Made by a program: the position numbers and the translations under genes. The notes below the pieces were generated by a model, which worked only from the letters and a program-made list of their open reading frames with translations, was not told the DNA's origin and did no database searches. From assembly GCF_019226825.1 (NCBI RefSeq), contig NZ_CP076642.1:62001-126000 (forward strand): 64,000 nt of DNA, written 5' to 3'. Each line of letters starts with the position of its first letter. The first letter of the stretch is position 1. Shown one piece after another: positions 25,813 to 34,751 of the stretch. The stretch is from Vibrio ostreae. GTDB taxonomy: Bacteria; Pseudomonadota; Gammaproteobacteria; Enterobacterales; Vibrionaceae.

Positions 25813-26325
25813 ATGGACAAAATTGCTGTTTTTGGCAGCGCTTTTAACCCGCCGACATTAGGCCATAAAAGCGTGATTGACTCACTGGAACATTTCGACC
25901 GTATTTTGCTGGTGCCCAGTATTTCCCATGCGTGGGGTAAAGAAATGCTGAATTATGAGATACGCTGTAAACTTATTGATGCTTTCATTGGCGATTTAGC
26001 GTCAGATAAGTTACAACGTTGTTCGGTAGAACAGGATCTTTATCAGCCGGGCGAGAGCGTTACCACCTATGCGGTGCTGGAGCGCTTACAACAGCAGTTT
26101 CCCGATGCGGATATCACCTTTGTTGTTGGGCCGGATAATTTATTTAATTTTGGTCGGTTCTACAAATCAAAAGAAATATTACAACGTTGGTCGGTCATGG
26201 CTTGTCCGGAGAGAGTTCAGGTTCGCAGCACAGATCTGCGGCGGAGTTTAAAAGAGCGGGAGGATATCCGGCATCTGACAACGCCGTCGGTCGCTAAGCT
26301 TTTGCTTGAGCTCGATGTATATTAA
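25813..26325 (+). CDS. Nicotinate-nucleotide adenylyltransferase-like protein (NadD family)
   Basis: This 170-aa nucleotidyltransferase should join an adenylyl group to nicotinate (or nicotinamide) mononucleotide. The N-terminal signature FGSAFNPPTLGH has T15-L-G-H18 where classic members read HxGH, so one histidine is replaced. A second conserved region is VVGPDNLFNFGRFYK, and the ISSTxxR-like VRSTDLRRSL segment lies near 136. It is shorter than housekeeping NadD (about 210 aa) and lies next to nadE rather than near holA/rlmH. It may be a second, specialised enzyme of NAD salvage. Confidence 0.85.
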   Translation: MDKIAVFGSAFNPPTLGHKSVIDSLEHFDRILLVPSISHAWGKEMLNYEIRCKLIDAFIGDLASDKLQRCSVEQDLYQPGESVTTYAVLERLQQQFPDADITFVVGPDNLFNFGRFYKSKEILQRWSVMACPERVQVRSTDLRRSLKEREDIRHLTTPSVAKLLLELDVY

Positions 26326-26351
26326 CGCCTGTTGGTGAATAGGAGTGGTTA

Positions 26352-26849
26352 ATGATGAAAGTGTGTGTTGGGGTGGTCGCGCTTTTTTCTCTGCCGTGCC
26401 TGGCATCGGTCTGCGATGCTGATTTATCCATCGATCCGCTCCACCCAGTAGTAGATGATGTTGCCGTTTATACTCCGTGTGACAACTTTGACGAGCATTG
26501 GCAGCAGGGTAGTGAGCAGGCTTTGGTATTCGACGTTGAAACTGATACCCGCTCTCCGCAAAGCGGCGACTACTGGCAGGGTTGGCTGGTCAATGATAAA
26601 AATGACAGCAATCCGATTGTGACTCAACAACTCGAACACAGTTACCTTGGCCTCGGGCTGTGGGTTCCGTCCAAGCTAGTTGAGCAGGAACAGGATATGA
26701 ACACGGAAGAGTGGTTGATCAATCATGGGCTGAAGTTCAGCCTTGGGTTTGGTGAACGTGAAAGCGGAGAGCCCAGAGTTCGCCTGGATTATCGCTGGCA
26801 TGAAGAGTATCAGGCTGATTGGTTTATGCAGATAGAAGTACCGTTTTAG
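26352..26849 (+). CDS. Secreted protein of unknown function (165 aa)
   Basis: The protein has a signal peptide (MMKVCVGVVALFSLPCLA, cut near residue 19) and a mature part rich in acidic and aromatic residues. Cysteines occur in VCDAD and TPCDN. The C-terminal half (LGLGLWVPSKL, FSLGFGERESGEPRVRLDYRWHEE, DWFMQIEVPF) reads as alternating strands ending in phenylalanine, which fits a small beta-structured envelope protein. No named family was recognised. It follows the NadD-like gene by 26 bp and could be in the same transcript. Confidence 0.65.
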   Translation: MMKVCVGVVALFSLPCLASVCDADLSIDPLHPVVDDVAVYTPCDNFDEHWQQGSEQALVFDVETDTRSPQSGDYWQGWLVNDKNDSNPIVTQQLEHSYLGLGLWVPSKLVEQEQDMNTEEWLINHGLKFSLGFGERESGEPRVRLDYRWHEEYQADWFMQIEVPF

Positions 26850-26906
26850 GCGCTGATATTGGCCAGGCGGGTACTGTTTGCCATCAAGCGGGCATGAATG
26901 AAAGAC

Positions 26907-26934
26907 AAAAGGGCATCAGATGATGCCCTTTTTA
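26907..26934. terminator. Bidirectional terminator between convergent genes
   Basis: AAAAGGGCAT and ATGCCCTTTT form a strong stem with T-runs on both strands. It serves the secreted-protein gene and the chemoreceptor gene. Confidence 0.9.
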
Positions 26935-26954
26935 GTTGCTGTTTGTCAGTCACA

Positions 26955-28952
26955 TCAGCTGAGTTTAAACTCGCCCAAGGTTCGTTTTACCCGGTCCACT
27001 TCACCATGATAATTGCTGACGATGTTGTTCATATCTTGTGCTAACTGCCCCGTTTTCTGGGCGATTTCCGCCAGGATGTCGACATCTTTATCGACATCTT
27101 CGCTCGCTTTCGATTGCTCGATGGTGGCATTAGCGATGCTGGTAATGTGTGAGTTAACCTCATCAATCACACTCTCCAGCGCGGATACGCTGCTGGTTAC
27201 GGTCGATACGGAATCAAAGGTCACGCTGGTAGCCTGATGACTCTTTTGCATGTTGTTGACCGCAATCGTCGTGTTATTGGTAATGTTGCCCAGTAACTGG
27301 CTGATGTGCTCTGTCGCGGCTTTACTACGCTGAGCAAGATCGCGCACCTCAGAAGATACGACCGCGAAGCCACGCCCGTGTTCACCGGCGCGCGCCGCTT
27401 CAATGGCGGCATTCAGTGCCAGCAAGTTGGTTTGTTCAGAAATGCTGTTGATTGTATCAACAATTTTGCTGACACTTTGCGCATCTTTTTCCAATTCGGT
27501 CATGCAGGTCTGAGTCTGTTCTATCTGCTCAACCAGGGCCTCGACAGCCTTGAACGAAGACTGACTTTGCCCCTGGCATTCGACCACGCGCTGGGTCATT
27601 TGTGTGGTTTCTTCCAGCGCACGTTCCGATGCCTGGGCGATTTCGACACTTGACTGGGCAAGCTCGGTCATGGCTGCGGCGATATTTTCACATTTGGCAG
27701 TGGTACTGCTGCTGCTTTTACCGAGATCTTTCGCACCCTGGACGATGTTTTTCAGCCGTTCGGCACTGTGGTTATTGGTTTGAGTCACGTCAGCCAACAA
27801 TTGACGAATATTACTGATAAAATCGTTAACACTGGTCGAAATCTGGGAAACTTCGTCATTGCCTTCCGCTTGCAATGCCACGGTCAGATCGCGCTTTGAT
27901 GCCATGTTGTGTATGGTTTTATTCAGTTGTCCGACTCGCTCGCGCAGTGATGCAACAATGCTGACCAGACTCCAGATTAAAACAATACCCACGACAATAC
28001 TCACCACCAGAATGAGCTGCTGATTGGTTTGGGCACGGTCAGCCTGGCTATCGGAAATGGTAACCATCTGTTGTTGGAGATGGTTGCGTAGTTGGTTAAT
28101 CAGCTTGATACGTTCTGTCGCTGCGCCAAACCATTGTGATGGTTCAGGCCCTTGCAGATTTTCCAGGCTATCGACTTGGTCGAGATAAGAGCGTTGAACT
28201 TGTTCGACATTTTTCCAGGTGTTACTACTTTTCGCCTGATTCAACTCGCTGATAAGTGTAGCGGGCAAGATGGTCATAGCTGTACGTTCAGCGTATTGAC
28301 CCGAATCAATGTAACCTTTCACCGCCGTATACTGCGCCGGTGAAGATGCCTGACGCGCGAAAGCGCCATTGAGTGCCCCCCGAACCTGTCCGGCTCGCTC
28401 TTTCATGACCACCACAGATAGCATCGCACTACCAAGCTTTGCCACTTCCACATCATCAATGGTGGACAACAACACTTGTGAGTCATCAATAGCCAGTTGG
28501 TTCAAATTGGAATAGTAAGCAAAAGACGAAATCTGAGGTTGCAGGCTATCGACCTGACGGCGTACTTCCGTCAGCTGAGCTAACTGTTTGGCGACATCGG
28601 ATTTGAGTTTATCTGCCAGGCTGGTGTTAATGTATTGCGGGTTGAAATTAAGCAGCGCCTGAGCGTGTTTATCTGATTCAATGCGTTGCTGACTCAACTG
28701 TTCTACCTGAGCGCCCTGACCCTTGGAGCCTAACACGCCGGCAGTGAGGCCGCGTTCCAGTGCCAGGTTATGGGCGAGGTTATCGTAGAGCAAGATCAGT
28801 TGCACCGTCTCTTTATCGTGGTGGGCTGTGTCAACTTTGTTATTTAGGTCAATCACATTTAAAGTCGCCAGTGCCAATGCGAGTAACATCGGCAGACCTG
28901 CGATGACGGTAACCACTTTATACAAAGGAAAACGCTGTAATAGTTTTTTCAT
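26955..28952 (-). CDS. Methyl-accepting chemotaxis protein with a NIT-type sensor domain
   Basis: This 665-aa receptor has a membrane helix at about residues 11-33, a large helical periplasmic domain to about 310, and a second helix near 312-335. A HAMP region (about 335-390) and the cytoplasmic signalling hairpin follow. The tip [27 protein letters not shown] is diagnostic. The periplasmic part contains [24 protein letters not shown] and a late [17 protein letters not shown], which fit the nitrate/nitrite-sensing NIT domain. The ligand is therefore possibly nitrate or nitrite, by inference from the domain. It is a single gene. Confidence 0.92.
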   Translation of the reverse strand: MKKLLQRFPLYKVVTVIAGLPMLLALALATLNVIDLNNKVDTAHHDKETVQLILLYDNLAHNLALERGLTAGVLGSKGQGAQVEQLSQQRIESDKHAQALLNFNPQYINTSLADKLKSDVAKQLAQLTEVRRQVDSLQPQISSFAYYSNLNQLAIDDSQVLLSTIDDVEVAKLGSAMLSVVVMKERAGQVRGALNGAFARQASSPAQYTAVKGYIDSGQYAERTAMTILPATLISELNQAKSSNTWKNVEQVQRSYLDQVDSLENLQGPEPSQWFGAATERIKLINQLRNHLQQQMVTISDSQADRAQTNQQLILVVSIVVGIVLIWSLVSIVASLRERVGQLNKTIHNMASKRDLTVALQAEGNDEVSQISTSVNDFISNIRQLLADVTQTNNHSAERLKNIVQGAKDLGKSSSSTTAKCENIAAAMTELAQSSVEIAQASERALEETTQMTQRVVECQGQSQSSFKAVEALVEQIEQTQTCMTELEKDAQSVSKIVDTINSISEQTNLLALNAAIEAARAGEHGRGFAVVSSEVRDLAQRSKAATEHISQLLGNITNNTTIAVNNMQKSHQATSVTFDSVSTVTSSVSALESVIDEVNSHITSIANATIEQSKASEDVDKDVDILAEIAQKTGQLAQDMNNIVSNYHGEVDRVKRTLGEFKLS

Positions 28953-29085
28953 GTGTCCTGCCGCCTTATTAACGGTTATTTCAACGACGCTGAAACCGGA
29001 TGAATAGTATGTGTACTAGCACAATAAAAGCCACAAGCGCACTATAAAAGCAATAGATTTATGTGCATAAAGTGGCACCTTATGA

Positions 29086-29184
29086 CGTTAAGCAAATTAC
29101 AATCTTGTTTATGCAAATGATATTCCTGTTTAAGCAAGTTACGTTTCGGTTTACGCAAATGACATTCCGGTTTGCATCGTGACG
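29086..29184. repeat. Imperfect 21-bp tandem repeats, about 4.7 copies
   Basis: Units start at 29086, 29107, 29128, 29149 and 29170, an exact 21-bp spacing. The shared pattern is GTTTA-n-GCAA-n-T-n-AC-n-TTC. The last unit is partial (GTTTGCATCGTGACG). They lie between the divergent chemoreceptor and hopJ genes, with the last unit about 45 bp before hopJ. Confidence 0.8.
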
Positions 29185-29230
29185 AATTTTATTTAGACTG
29201 CCGGTTTTCAATCAAACAGGATAAGAATCC

Positions 29231-29575
29231 ATGGAACTGAATGAGCTATTGACTCAAATTGCCGAGCAGCCAGAGCAAGTGGCATTTGCTGATGTGATCA
29301 GCGTGATTGACGCGAACTATGATTTCACCCCAACGGCTTTTGAAAATGGCGACTTGCACAACGAAGCCAACCAAAATAACGGCTCATGCAAAATCTTTTC
29401 GTTTGCTAGTTTACATACCCTGAGTCCGGAACAGACTCTGGCTTGTTTTGGCGATTTCTACCGTAAAGATGTACTCGGGCATCCGGATAATGATGATCAT
29501 CAGAACATTCGCAACTTTATGCAATATGGCTGGGAAGGCGTGAAGTTTGCAGCCAAGGCTTTGAGTGTAAAATAA
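29231..29575 (+). CDS. HopJ-family protein
   Basis: This 114-aa protein matches the HopJ family (named for a plant-pathogen effector, but common in non-pathogens and vibrios with no type III role implied). The diagnostic run is the FxNG-x-LxNEANQNNGSCKIFSFA region at about residues 38-58. LHTLSPEQTLACFGDFYR and the terminal GWEGVKF segment follow. No signal peptide is seen, so it is cytoplasmic. Its function is unknown. The 21-bp tandem repeats directly upstream are probably its control region. Confidence 0.88.
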   Translation: MELNELLTQIAEQPEQVAFADVISVIDANYDFTPTAFENGDLHNEANQNNGSCKIFSFASLHTLSPEQTLACFGDFYRKDVLGHPDNDDHQNIRNFMQYGWEGVKFAAKALSVK

Positions 29576-29592
29576 CGCGCGTCAGAATATTG

Positions 29593-29618
29593 AAAAAGGA
29601 GGCTAAGGCCTCCTTTTT
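29593..29618 (+). terminator. Rho-independent terminator after hopJ
   Basis: AAAAAGGAGG pairs with CCTCCTTTTT around a CTAAGG loop, 17 bp after the stop. Confidence 0.92.
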
Positions 29619-29710
29619 CAATGGTGAGCAATTCGCTATAGGCAACGAGTGCGTTGAGGGACGTGGTTCATGAAAGGCATAAGGTAATGCCTTTCATCGG
29701 TTGAACAATA

Positions 29711-30019
29711 CTAAGCAATCGGCAGCGCAGACAGACAGTGACGGCACAAACAGGCTTGCTGTTTACGCTCTTGATTGCTTTCGCGCGTTTCCAGTTCAAA
29801 ACACCAGCAGGTACTTTTACCGGCACTGATGTCACAGTGCGCCGCATCGCCGCAAGCAGGGCAGTCATGAGTCGCACTTTCCCGGGATAATTGCTGCATG
29901 ACAGCGTCACGCTCGGCATCCGACCACTTTCGCCACTGGATAATTTCTGGCATGGTGCGATGGCAGCCTGAGCAAATTCCGCCATTATTTTTGCAGGCGG
30001 CAATACAAGGGGTTTTCAT
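29711..30019 (-). CDS. DUF1289 / cysteine-rich CWC-type small protein
   Basis: I chose the ATG at 30019 (102 aa), because the longer frame would need a TTG start. The N-terminal half (MKTPCIAACKNNGGICSGCHRTMPEIIQWRKWSDAER) carries the four-cysteine pattern of DUF1289. The C-terminal half has CPACGDAAHCDISAGKSTCWCFEL and CLCRHC, the cysteine-rich CWC family. Ten or more cysteines in 102 residues suggest metal binding, perhaps a zinc ribbon pair. The fusion of two cysteine-rich modules is seen elsewhere in gamma-proteobacteria. The role is unknown. Confidence 0.85.
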   Translation of the reverse strand: MKTPCIAACKNNGGICSGCHRTMPEIIQWRKWSDAERDAVMQQLSRESATHDCPACGDAAHCDISAGKSTCWCFELETRESNQERKQQACLCRHCLSALPIA

Positions 30020-30152
30020 GGTAATCGAATCGTCAGTCAAGTTGTCGGGCAATATACCTTAACTCATCGTATTCCCCAACCCGAATGGCGTTTGCGCTGG
30101 TGTATCATTATCCCTTGCTTTTGTTACGGGGAATGTCTAGTATAAATCTAAA

Positions 30153-30171
30153 TGAAAATTATTATCGTTAA
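30153..30171 (+). promoter_or_regulatory. Fur box upstream of a small membrane protein gene
   Basis: AATGAAAATTATTATCGTT matches a symmetrical Fur consensus (AATGATAATNATTATCATT) at 17 of 19 positions. A TATAAA -10-like element lies at 30143-30148, so the box would cover the start of transcription and block it when iron is plentiful. Confidence 0.7.
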
Positions 30172-30180
30172 GGTGTTTTG

Positions 30181-30435
30181 ATGTTACCTTTCATTATTGC
30201 ATTTGTATTTATGCTGGCTTTGGGTAAAAAGCTGATGGTGCCAGACCGTTGGCTGGTGGTACTCAGCGTGGTTTTGTTGCTGTGCTATTTGACCACCTCA
30301 CTGAGTGCTATTCCTGTGTTGATAACCTTGTTTGTTGCGGCGCCATTTCTGATCCCGATTCGTTATTCGGATAAGACCCATGCTTTGTTTGGCTTGTGTG
30401 TGGTATTGCCTTTGGTGGGGGAACTCATTTACTAA
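30181..30435 (+). CDS. Small inner-membrane protein, probably iron-regulated
   Basis: This 84-aa protein has three or four hydrophobic segments with a short central loop (PDRWLVV) and a charged loop (RYSDKTHA). The ATG at 30181 follows the ribosome site TAAGG. I recognise no family. The Fur box overlapping its promoter suggests expression under iron limitation. It may help siderophore or iron transport, but it is not next to a recognised iron gene; the vct-like cluster starts 3.6 kb further on. Confidence 0.7.
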   Translation: MLPFIIAFVFMLALGKKLMVPDRWLVVLSVVLLLCYLTTSLSAIPVLITLFVAAPFLIPIRYSDKTHALFGLCVVLPLVGELIY

Positions 30436-30441
30436 CTGAAG

Positions 30442-30471
30442 AGCCAAACGATGATTGACCTTTGGCTTTTT
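30442..30471 (+). terminator. Rho-independent terminator after the small membrane protein gene
   Basis: AGCCAAA pairs with TTTGGCT, followed by T residues; the loop is 12 bases long. Confidence 0.75.
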
Positions 30472-30609
30472 AATAAGCAATTGTTCAATGTTTGATGCAA
30501 TCTGTTTTATATCATAAGGTTACCTATTTACAGTATTTCATCCTCTTCGGTTTCTCTTGTCGGAGTTTGACGCTATAGTGTCGTTCTAAAGTTGTACAGG
30601 AGCTTATGG

Positions 30610-32610
30610 ATGAAGCTAACAATTTCAGGGAAGTTGCAACTCAGTTTTTTGTTGCTGGCCCTTTTGTTTGTCGCGTCAGCGGCAATGACCTACCGCAGTA
30701 TCTCAGTGCTGGATAATCACGCCCAGTCTCTTCTTAATTCTGATTTGCCGACCGTTGACACCAGTCGTGGTATTCAGCAATCGGTCCAGGCCAGTTTATC
30801 GACCGTACGGGCTTATATGCTGCTCGGTAGTAATGAAGCCAGTGCGGAACGCCTTAAACAGCAGTTAAACCAGATTGTTGTGCAGACTGATCAATCGTTA
30901 CCCGTTCTCGAGCCGTTGATCGACCAGCAAGACTATCAAACCGTGGTCAAACAATGGCAAGCGGTGAAAGCATCAGTAGAGAAGATCGTTGAGTTAGCCC
31001 ACAGCGCCAAAAACCTGCCAGCTCACAATTTGTTTACCAACGAAGCAGCCCCGATAGCCGAAGTGGCTCTGGATCAGTTACAAGGGCTGATCAATGCCGA
31101 ATCTTCGAATAAGGAAGGCGATGAGCGCAAGCGCTTGTTTAAGGTTTACGCCGACAGCTATAACTCTCTCGCGAATGCACTTTCAGCGATGCGCGATTTT
31201 CTGTTATACGGGCGCAGTGAATATCTCGACAAGTATCATGATTTCATTAAAGCTCATAATCAGTCGGTCAGTGAAATTGACAGTAAACTGAACCTGCTTA
31301 ATGACAGTGACCGCTCGCTTTGGGATCTATTTAAAGAGATGCAGCAGTTGTTTTTCCCGCTGGCTGATCAGGTGATCGAACTGCGGCAGTCTCCGGACTG
31401 GAACTTTGCCCATCAGGAGATGGCGAAAACATTGCTGCCAGCGGCAGAGAGCCTGGATAGTGCCTTAGAAGCCGTTGTTAAAGCCCAGCAGTTGAAAGCC
31501 GACGAGAGCGGCGAGGGAATCGAAGCGTCTATCAGTCAGGTGCTCAGCGTGCTGGTCACTACCTTGATTCTGGTTATTGTCGCGGCGCTGGTGATTTCCG
31601 GTTACATGGGGCGCAGCATTGGCCGTCGCGTGGCGGGTATTTCCGCTCGCGCACAATTGATTGCGTCCGGTGATGTTTCTCAGCCGCCGCTGAGCGTTAA
31701 CGGAAATGATGAACTGTCTGCTCTGACCGAATCGATCAACCGCATGAATGTTTCCTTAGCGGGTATCGTGCAGGGCGTGACGGACAAAGCGCAGCGTGTC
31801 AGTGAAAGTATGGGCGCTTTATTGCAGTCCAATCAACATACCCTGTCGCAGGTGAAAAACCAGCAACAGCACATCAGCGCAATGGATGCAGAGTTATCTG
31901 ATGTCAGCCAGTCGACCGCACACACTTTACAGCAGGCACAGTGTTCAATGGTCGCTCTGGCCGAATCACAGCGTGAAATCGCTGAGGGTAAGTCGTCACT
32001 GGCGCTAAATAAAGAGACCATGAATAACCTGCACCAGACCATTGAACAGGCTAACCGGTTAGTCGGGCAATTGAGTCAGGAGAGTGCTGCTATCGGTAAA
32101 GTGACGGAAGTGATTGAAGGTCTGGCCGAGCAAACCAATCTGCTGGCTTTAAATGCGGCGATCGAAGCCGCCCGCGCCGGAGAGCAGGGGCGGGGTTTTG
32201 CGGTGGTTGCTGATGAAGTGCGCCTGTTGGCAACACGCACGACGGCATCAACCAGCGAAATCAATCAGATTGTGCAGGCGATTCAGTCCTCGACCGCTGC
32301 TGTGGTCAAAGAGATCCAGCAGGGGCAGCAGATTGCCGGAGTCGGTTCGCAACATATTGAAGAAGCCGTCGTTAAACTGGAATCGACCACCAATCAGATA
32401 AGTCAGCTTAATCAGCAGATGGTGGAACTCACTCATGCGTCAGAGCAGCAAACCCAGGCGACGCAGGCCATCACGCATCTGATGCAGCAAGTGAATCATG
32501 CGGTGGATGATGTGGCGGCGATCAGCAGTCGTTCGACCCAAACCTCGCAACAGGTGCAAGAGCAGTTTGCGGCACTGGATAAAGATATGGCCCAGTTTAA
32601 GCTGAGTTAA
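30610..32610 (+). CDS. Methyl-accepting chemotaxis protein
   Basis: This 666-aa chemoreceptor starts at the ATG at 30610 ([10 protein letters not shown]), with AGGAG 8 bases upstream. It has a helix near 9-30, a four-helix-type periplasmic domain to about 305 rich in coiled segments, a second helix near 308-333, a HAMP domain (to about 390), and a long signalling coiled coil. The tip [27 protein letters not shown] is diagnostic. The periplasmic domain resembles the helical-bundle sensors of the HBM/TorS type, but that is uncertain. The ligand is unknown. Confidence 0.92.
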   Translation: MKLTISGKLQLSFLLLALLFVASAAMTYRSISVLDNHAQSLLNSDLPTVDTSRGIQQSVQASLSTVRAYMLLGSNEASAERLKQQLNQIVVQTDQSLPVLEPLIDQQDYQTVVKQWQAVKASVEKIVELAHSAKNLPAHNLFTNEAAPIAEVALDQLQGLINAESSNKEGDERKRLFKVYADSYNSLANALSAMRDFLLYGRSEYLDKYHDFIKAHNQSVSEIDSKLNLLNDSDRSLWDLFKEMQQLFFPLADQVIELRQSPDWNFAHQEMAKTLLPAAESLDSALEAVVKAQQLKADESGEGIEASISQVLSVLVTTLILVIVAALVISGYMGRSIGRRVAGISARAQLIASGDVSQPPLSVNGNDELSALTESINRMNVSLAGIVQGVTDKAQRVSESMGALLQSNQHTLSQVKNQQQHISAMDAELSDVSQSTAHTLQQAQCSMVALAESQREIAEGKSSLALNKETMNNLHQTIEQANRLVGQLSQESAAIGKVTEVIEGLAEQTNLLALNAAIEAARAGEQGRGFAVVADEVRLLATRTTASTSEINQIVQAIQSSTAAVVKEIQQGQQIAGVGSQHIEEAVVKLESTTNQISQLNQQMVELTHASEQQTQATQAITHLMQQVNHAVDDVAAISSRSTQTSQQVQEQFAALDKDMAQFKLS

Positions 32611-32651
32611 AGTCGGTTCAAAAACGGCTCAATTGCCAGTAAGTAGTATGC

Positions 32652-32685
32652 AAAGCGGCTTACCAATATACTGGTAAGCTGCTTT
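32652..32685 (+). terminator. Hairpin terminator after the chemoreceptor gene
   Basis: AAAGCGGCTTACCA pairs with TGGTAAGCTGCTTT (13 of 14, one G-T pair) around an ATATAC loop. The T-tract after it is short. Confidence 0.7.
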
Positions 32686-32831
32686 ACTATTTGTCGGGTG
32701 CATGTCTTCTCGTCAGCAGCCTGGCTGGATGAACGTTGGGTCGGCAGAAGATAATCTTGCCCGGCGATATTGCCAGCAAGGTGGAAACGTGGTTTAGTAA
32801 AGACCTCTCTATTTTAAGGGCTATCACCTTT

Positions 32832-33609
32832 ATGTGTCGCTGGCTCGCCTATCAGGGCAACCCTATTTATCTTGAACAACTGGTTTATCAACCGGAGCAT
32901 TCGCTGGTTCATCAAAGTCTCGAAGCGCGCAAAGCTGTGACGCGTGTTAACGCCGACGGCTTTGGCTTAGGCTGGTATACCGAGCGCAGCACGCCGGGTA
33001 CTTTTCATGAAGTTCTGCCAGCCTGGGGGGGATGACAATCTTAAGTCGCTTGCCCACCATATTCGCTCACACCGCTTTATGGCTCATGTCCGCTCTTCGA
33101 CCGGAACTCAGGTGTCGCGCAGTAACTGCCATCCTTTTGTGCTGGAGCAGTGGATGTTTCTGCATAACGGCCAGATTGGTGAGTTTGAAAAGGTACGCTA
33201 TACCCTGGAATGCATGCTGCCGGAGTCACTTTATGTACAGCGCAAGGGGACGACAGACAGTGAGCTGATCTTCTTGCTGATGATGAAAAATGGCCTGGCT
33301 GTCAATCCGGAAGCGGCTATCCGGCGTACGGTGAATGAGATTGAACAGGCGATGGCAATGAAGGGGATTACTACCCCGTTTAAAGCGTCGATTTGCCTGT
33401 CAGACGGCGACCAGTTCTGGCTGGTACGTTACAGTTCGGACCTGCACCCGCCAACGGTATTTATCAAAGTGATGGACGATGACATCGTATTGGCTTCCGA
33501 GCCTTTGGATAACAGTACCGGTTGGAGCCTGGTTGATCCGCAGACGATTACCCACGTCGCAGGCACAGACCTAACAACGCAGGTGATATCTTCACCACGA
33601 GCAGCTTAG
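32832..33609 (+). pseudogene. Class II glutamine amidotransferase (YafJ-like), frameshifted
   Basis: The ATG at 32832 encodes MCRWLAYQGNP, with the nucleophile Cys2 exposed after removal of Met1 as in N-terminal-nucleophile amidotransferases. Motifs NADGFGLGWY and SHRFMAHVRSST follow, then NCHPFVLEQWMFLHNGQIGEF. These bind glutamine and form the oxyanion site. The frame shifts at a run of seven G residues at 33025-33031; six G's would restore one protein of about 258 aa. All active-site motifs are kept, so a sequencing error is possible. YafJ-like proteins have no well-proven substrate. The gene stands alone before the siderophore cluster. Confidence 0.8.
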
Positions 33610-33738
33610 TTTCTGCATAGGATCTGGCGTTTTTTTAACGTCAGATCAACATCTTCCCTGTTTTACACAGATTTACAATCCTAAGTCGGTTATCTCAGTT
33701 GCGGTAGGGTGGGTAACTGGGTATAGTTGCCACATCTT

Positions 33739-33757
33739 AATGCGAATGCTTCTCAAA
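33739..33757 (+). promoter_or_regulatory. Fur box upstream of the siderophore transport operon
   Basis: AATGCGAATGCTTCTCAAA resembles the 7-1-7 Fur inverted repeat (TGCGAATGCTTCTCA core, two weak positions). It is about 32 bp before the binding-protein start codon. Confidence 0.65.
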
Positions 33758-33788
33758 ATATATCGCAATGATTAGTAAAAGGAAGATT

Positions 33789-34697
33789 ATGAAATCCGTT
33801 ATCAGTTTGACGTCTCTGGCTTTGGTCCTGTCTTTTTCAGCCCATTCTGCAGAAGTGACTATTGAACATCAGATGGGTAAAACCACTCTGGAACAGAAAC
33901 CTCAACGTGTTGTTGTGATTGGCTTAGGCGCGCTGGATGCGGTCGACAGCTTTGGTATCAAGCCGGTGGCTGTCTCTAAAGTGCCACAACTTCCGCCGTA
34001 TCTGGATAAATACCACGGTGATGATTACGCACAGGCTGGTTCTCTGTTCGAGCCGGATTTCGAGTCTATTTACACCCAGAAACCAGATTTGATCATTGTG
34101 GGTTCACGTGCCGCAACAGCCTACGATGAGCTGTCTAAAATTGCACCGACCATCGTTTTTGCTGTCGATGACAGTAAAGGTTACTGGGAAAGCACGCAGG
34201 AACAGTGGCATAACCTGGGTAAAGTGTTTGATATTGAACCGCAAGTTGACGCTAAAATTGATCAACTGAAGAAAGAGATCAAACAGGTACATGATTACAC
34301 TGATCACCATACCGTGGATGCCCTGACGGTGATGAGCTCAGGCGGTAACCTGACCACGTTTGGTAAAGACTCTCGTTTCTCTGCTATCTATCGTGATTTT
34401 GGTTTTAAAGAAAACACCAAGGTAAAACAGACAGGCAAACATGGTGATCTGATCTCTTACGAATTTATTCGTGAGCACAACCCGCAGACGCTGTTCATCA
34501 TTGACCGTGACAAGCTGGTTAACAAAGGCGTAAGCCACACCCATGAAGAGTTTGAAAATGATCTGGTGAAAGCTACGGATGCTTATCAGAATAAACGCAT
34601 GAAGTTTTTGGATTTGAACGCCTGGTACATCTCAGCCGCTGGTGTTAAAGCCACCGAGCAGATGGTGGCAGACATGAAAAATTCTGTTGGCCTTTAA
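33789..34697 (+). CDS. vctP: Periplasmic siderophore-binding protein (VctP-like)
   Basis: This 302-aa substrate-binding protein of the FepB/FatB class has a signal peptide of about 21 residues (cut near HSA-EV). Its two lobes are joined by a long helix (VDAKIDQLKKEIKQV). FatB-like features are KTTLEQKPQRVVVIGLGALDAVDSFGIKPVAV and the ferric-siderophore region KPDLIIVGSRAA. I chose the ATG at 33789 with the AAGGAAG ribosome site. The gene order (binding protein, two permeases, ATPase), with a second acetate kinase next, follows vctPDGC of Vibrio cholerae, which imports catechol siderophores such as vibriobactin and enterobactin. The exact siderophore here is not proven. Confidence 0.85.
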   Translation: MKSVISLTSLALVLSFSAHSAEVTIEHQMGKTTLEQKPQRVVVIGLGALDAVDSFGIKPVAVSKVPQLPPYLDKYHGDDYAQAGSLFEPDFESIYTQKPDLIIVGSRAATAYDELSKIAPTIVFAVDDSKGYWESTQEQWHNLGKVFDIEPQVDAKIDQLKKEIKQVHDYTDHHTVDALTVMSSGGNLTTFGKDSRFSAIYRDFGFKENTKVKQTGKHGDLISYEFIREHNPQTLFIIDRDKLVNKGVSHTHEEFENDLVKATDAYQNKRMKFLDLNAWYISAAGVKATEQMVADMKNSVGL

Positions 34698-34709
34698 TCA
34701 TGTGTAACG

Positions 34710-34732
34710 GTGTCTGCCCTTAGGGCAGGCAC
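34710..34732 (+). promoter_or_regulatory. Intercistronic stem-loop between vctP and vctD
   Basis: CTGCCC and GGGCAG pair around a TTA loop, with flanking pairs extending the stem. There is no T-run. Such a hairpin commonly protects the 3' end of the binding-protein message and reduces permease expression. Confidence 0.55.
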
Positions 34733-34751
34733 TGGCAAGCCTAGGTTAGTT

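Noticed and set aside
29231..29575. Type III effector role for HopJ
   Set aside because: The family is widespread in non-pathogens, and no type III genes are nearby.
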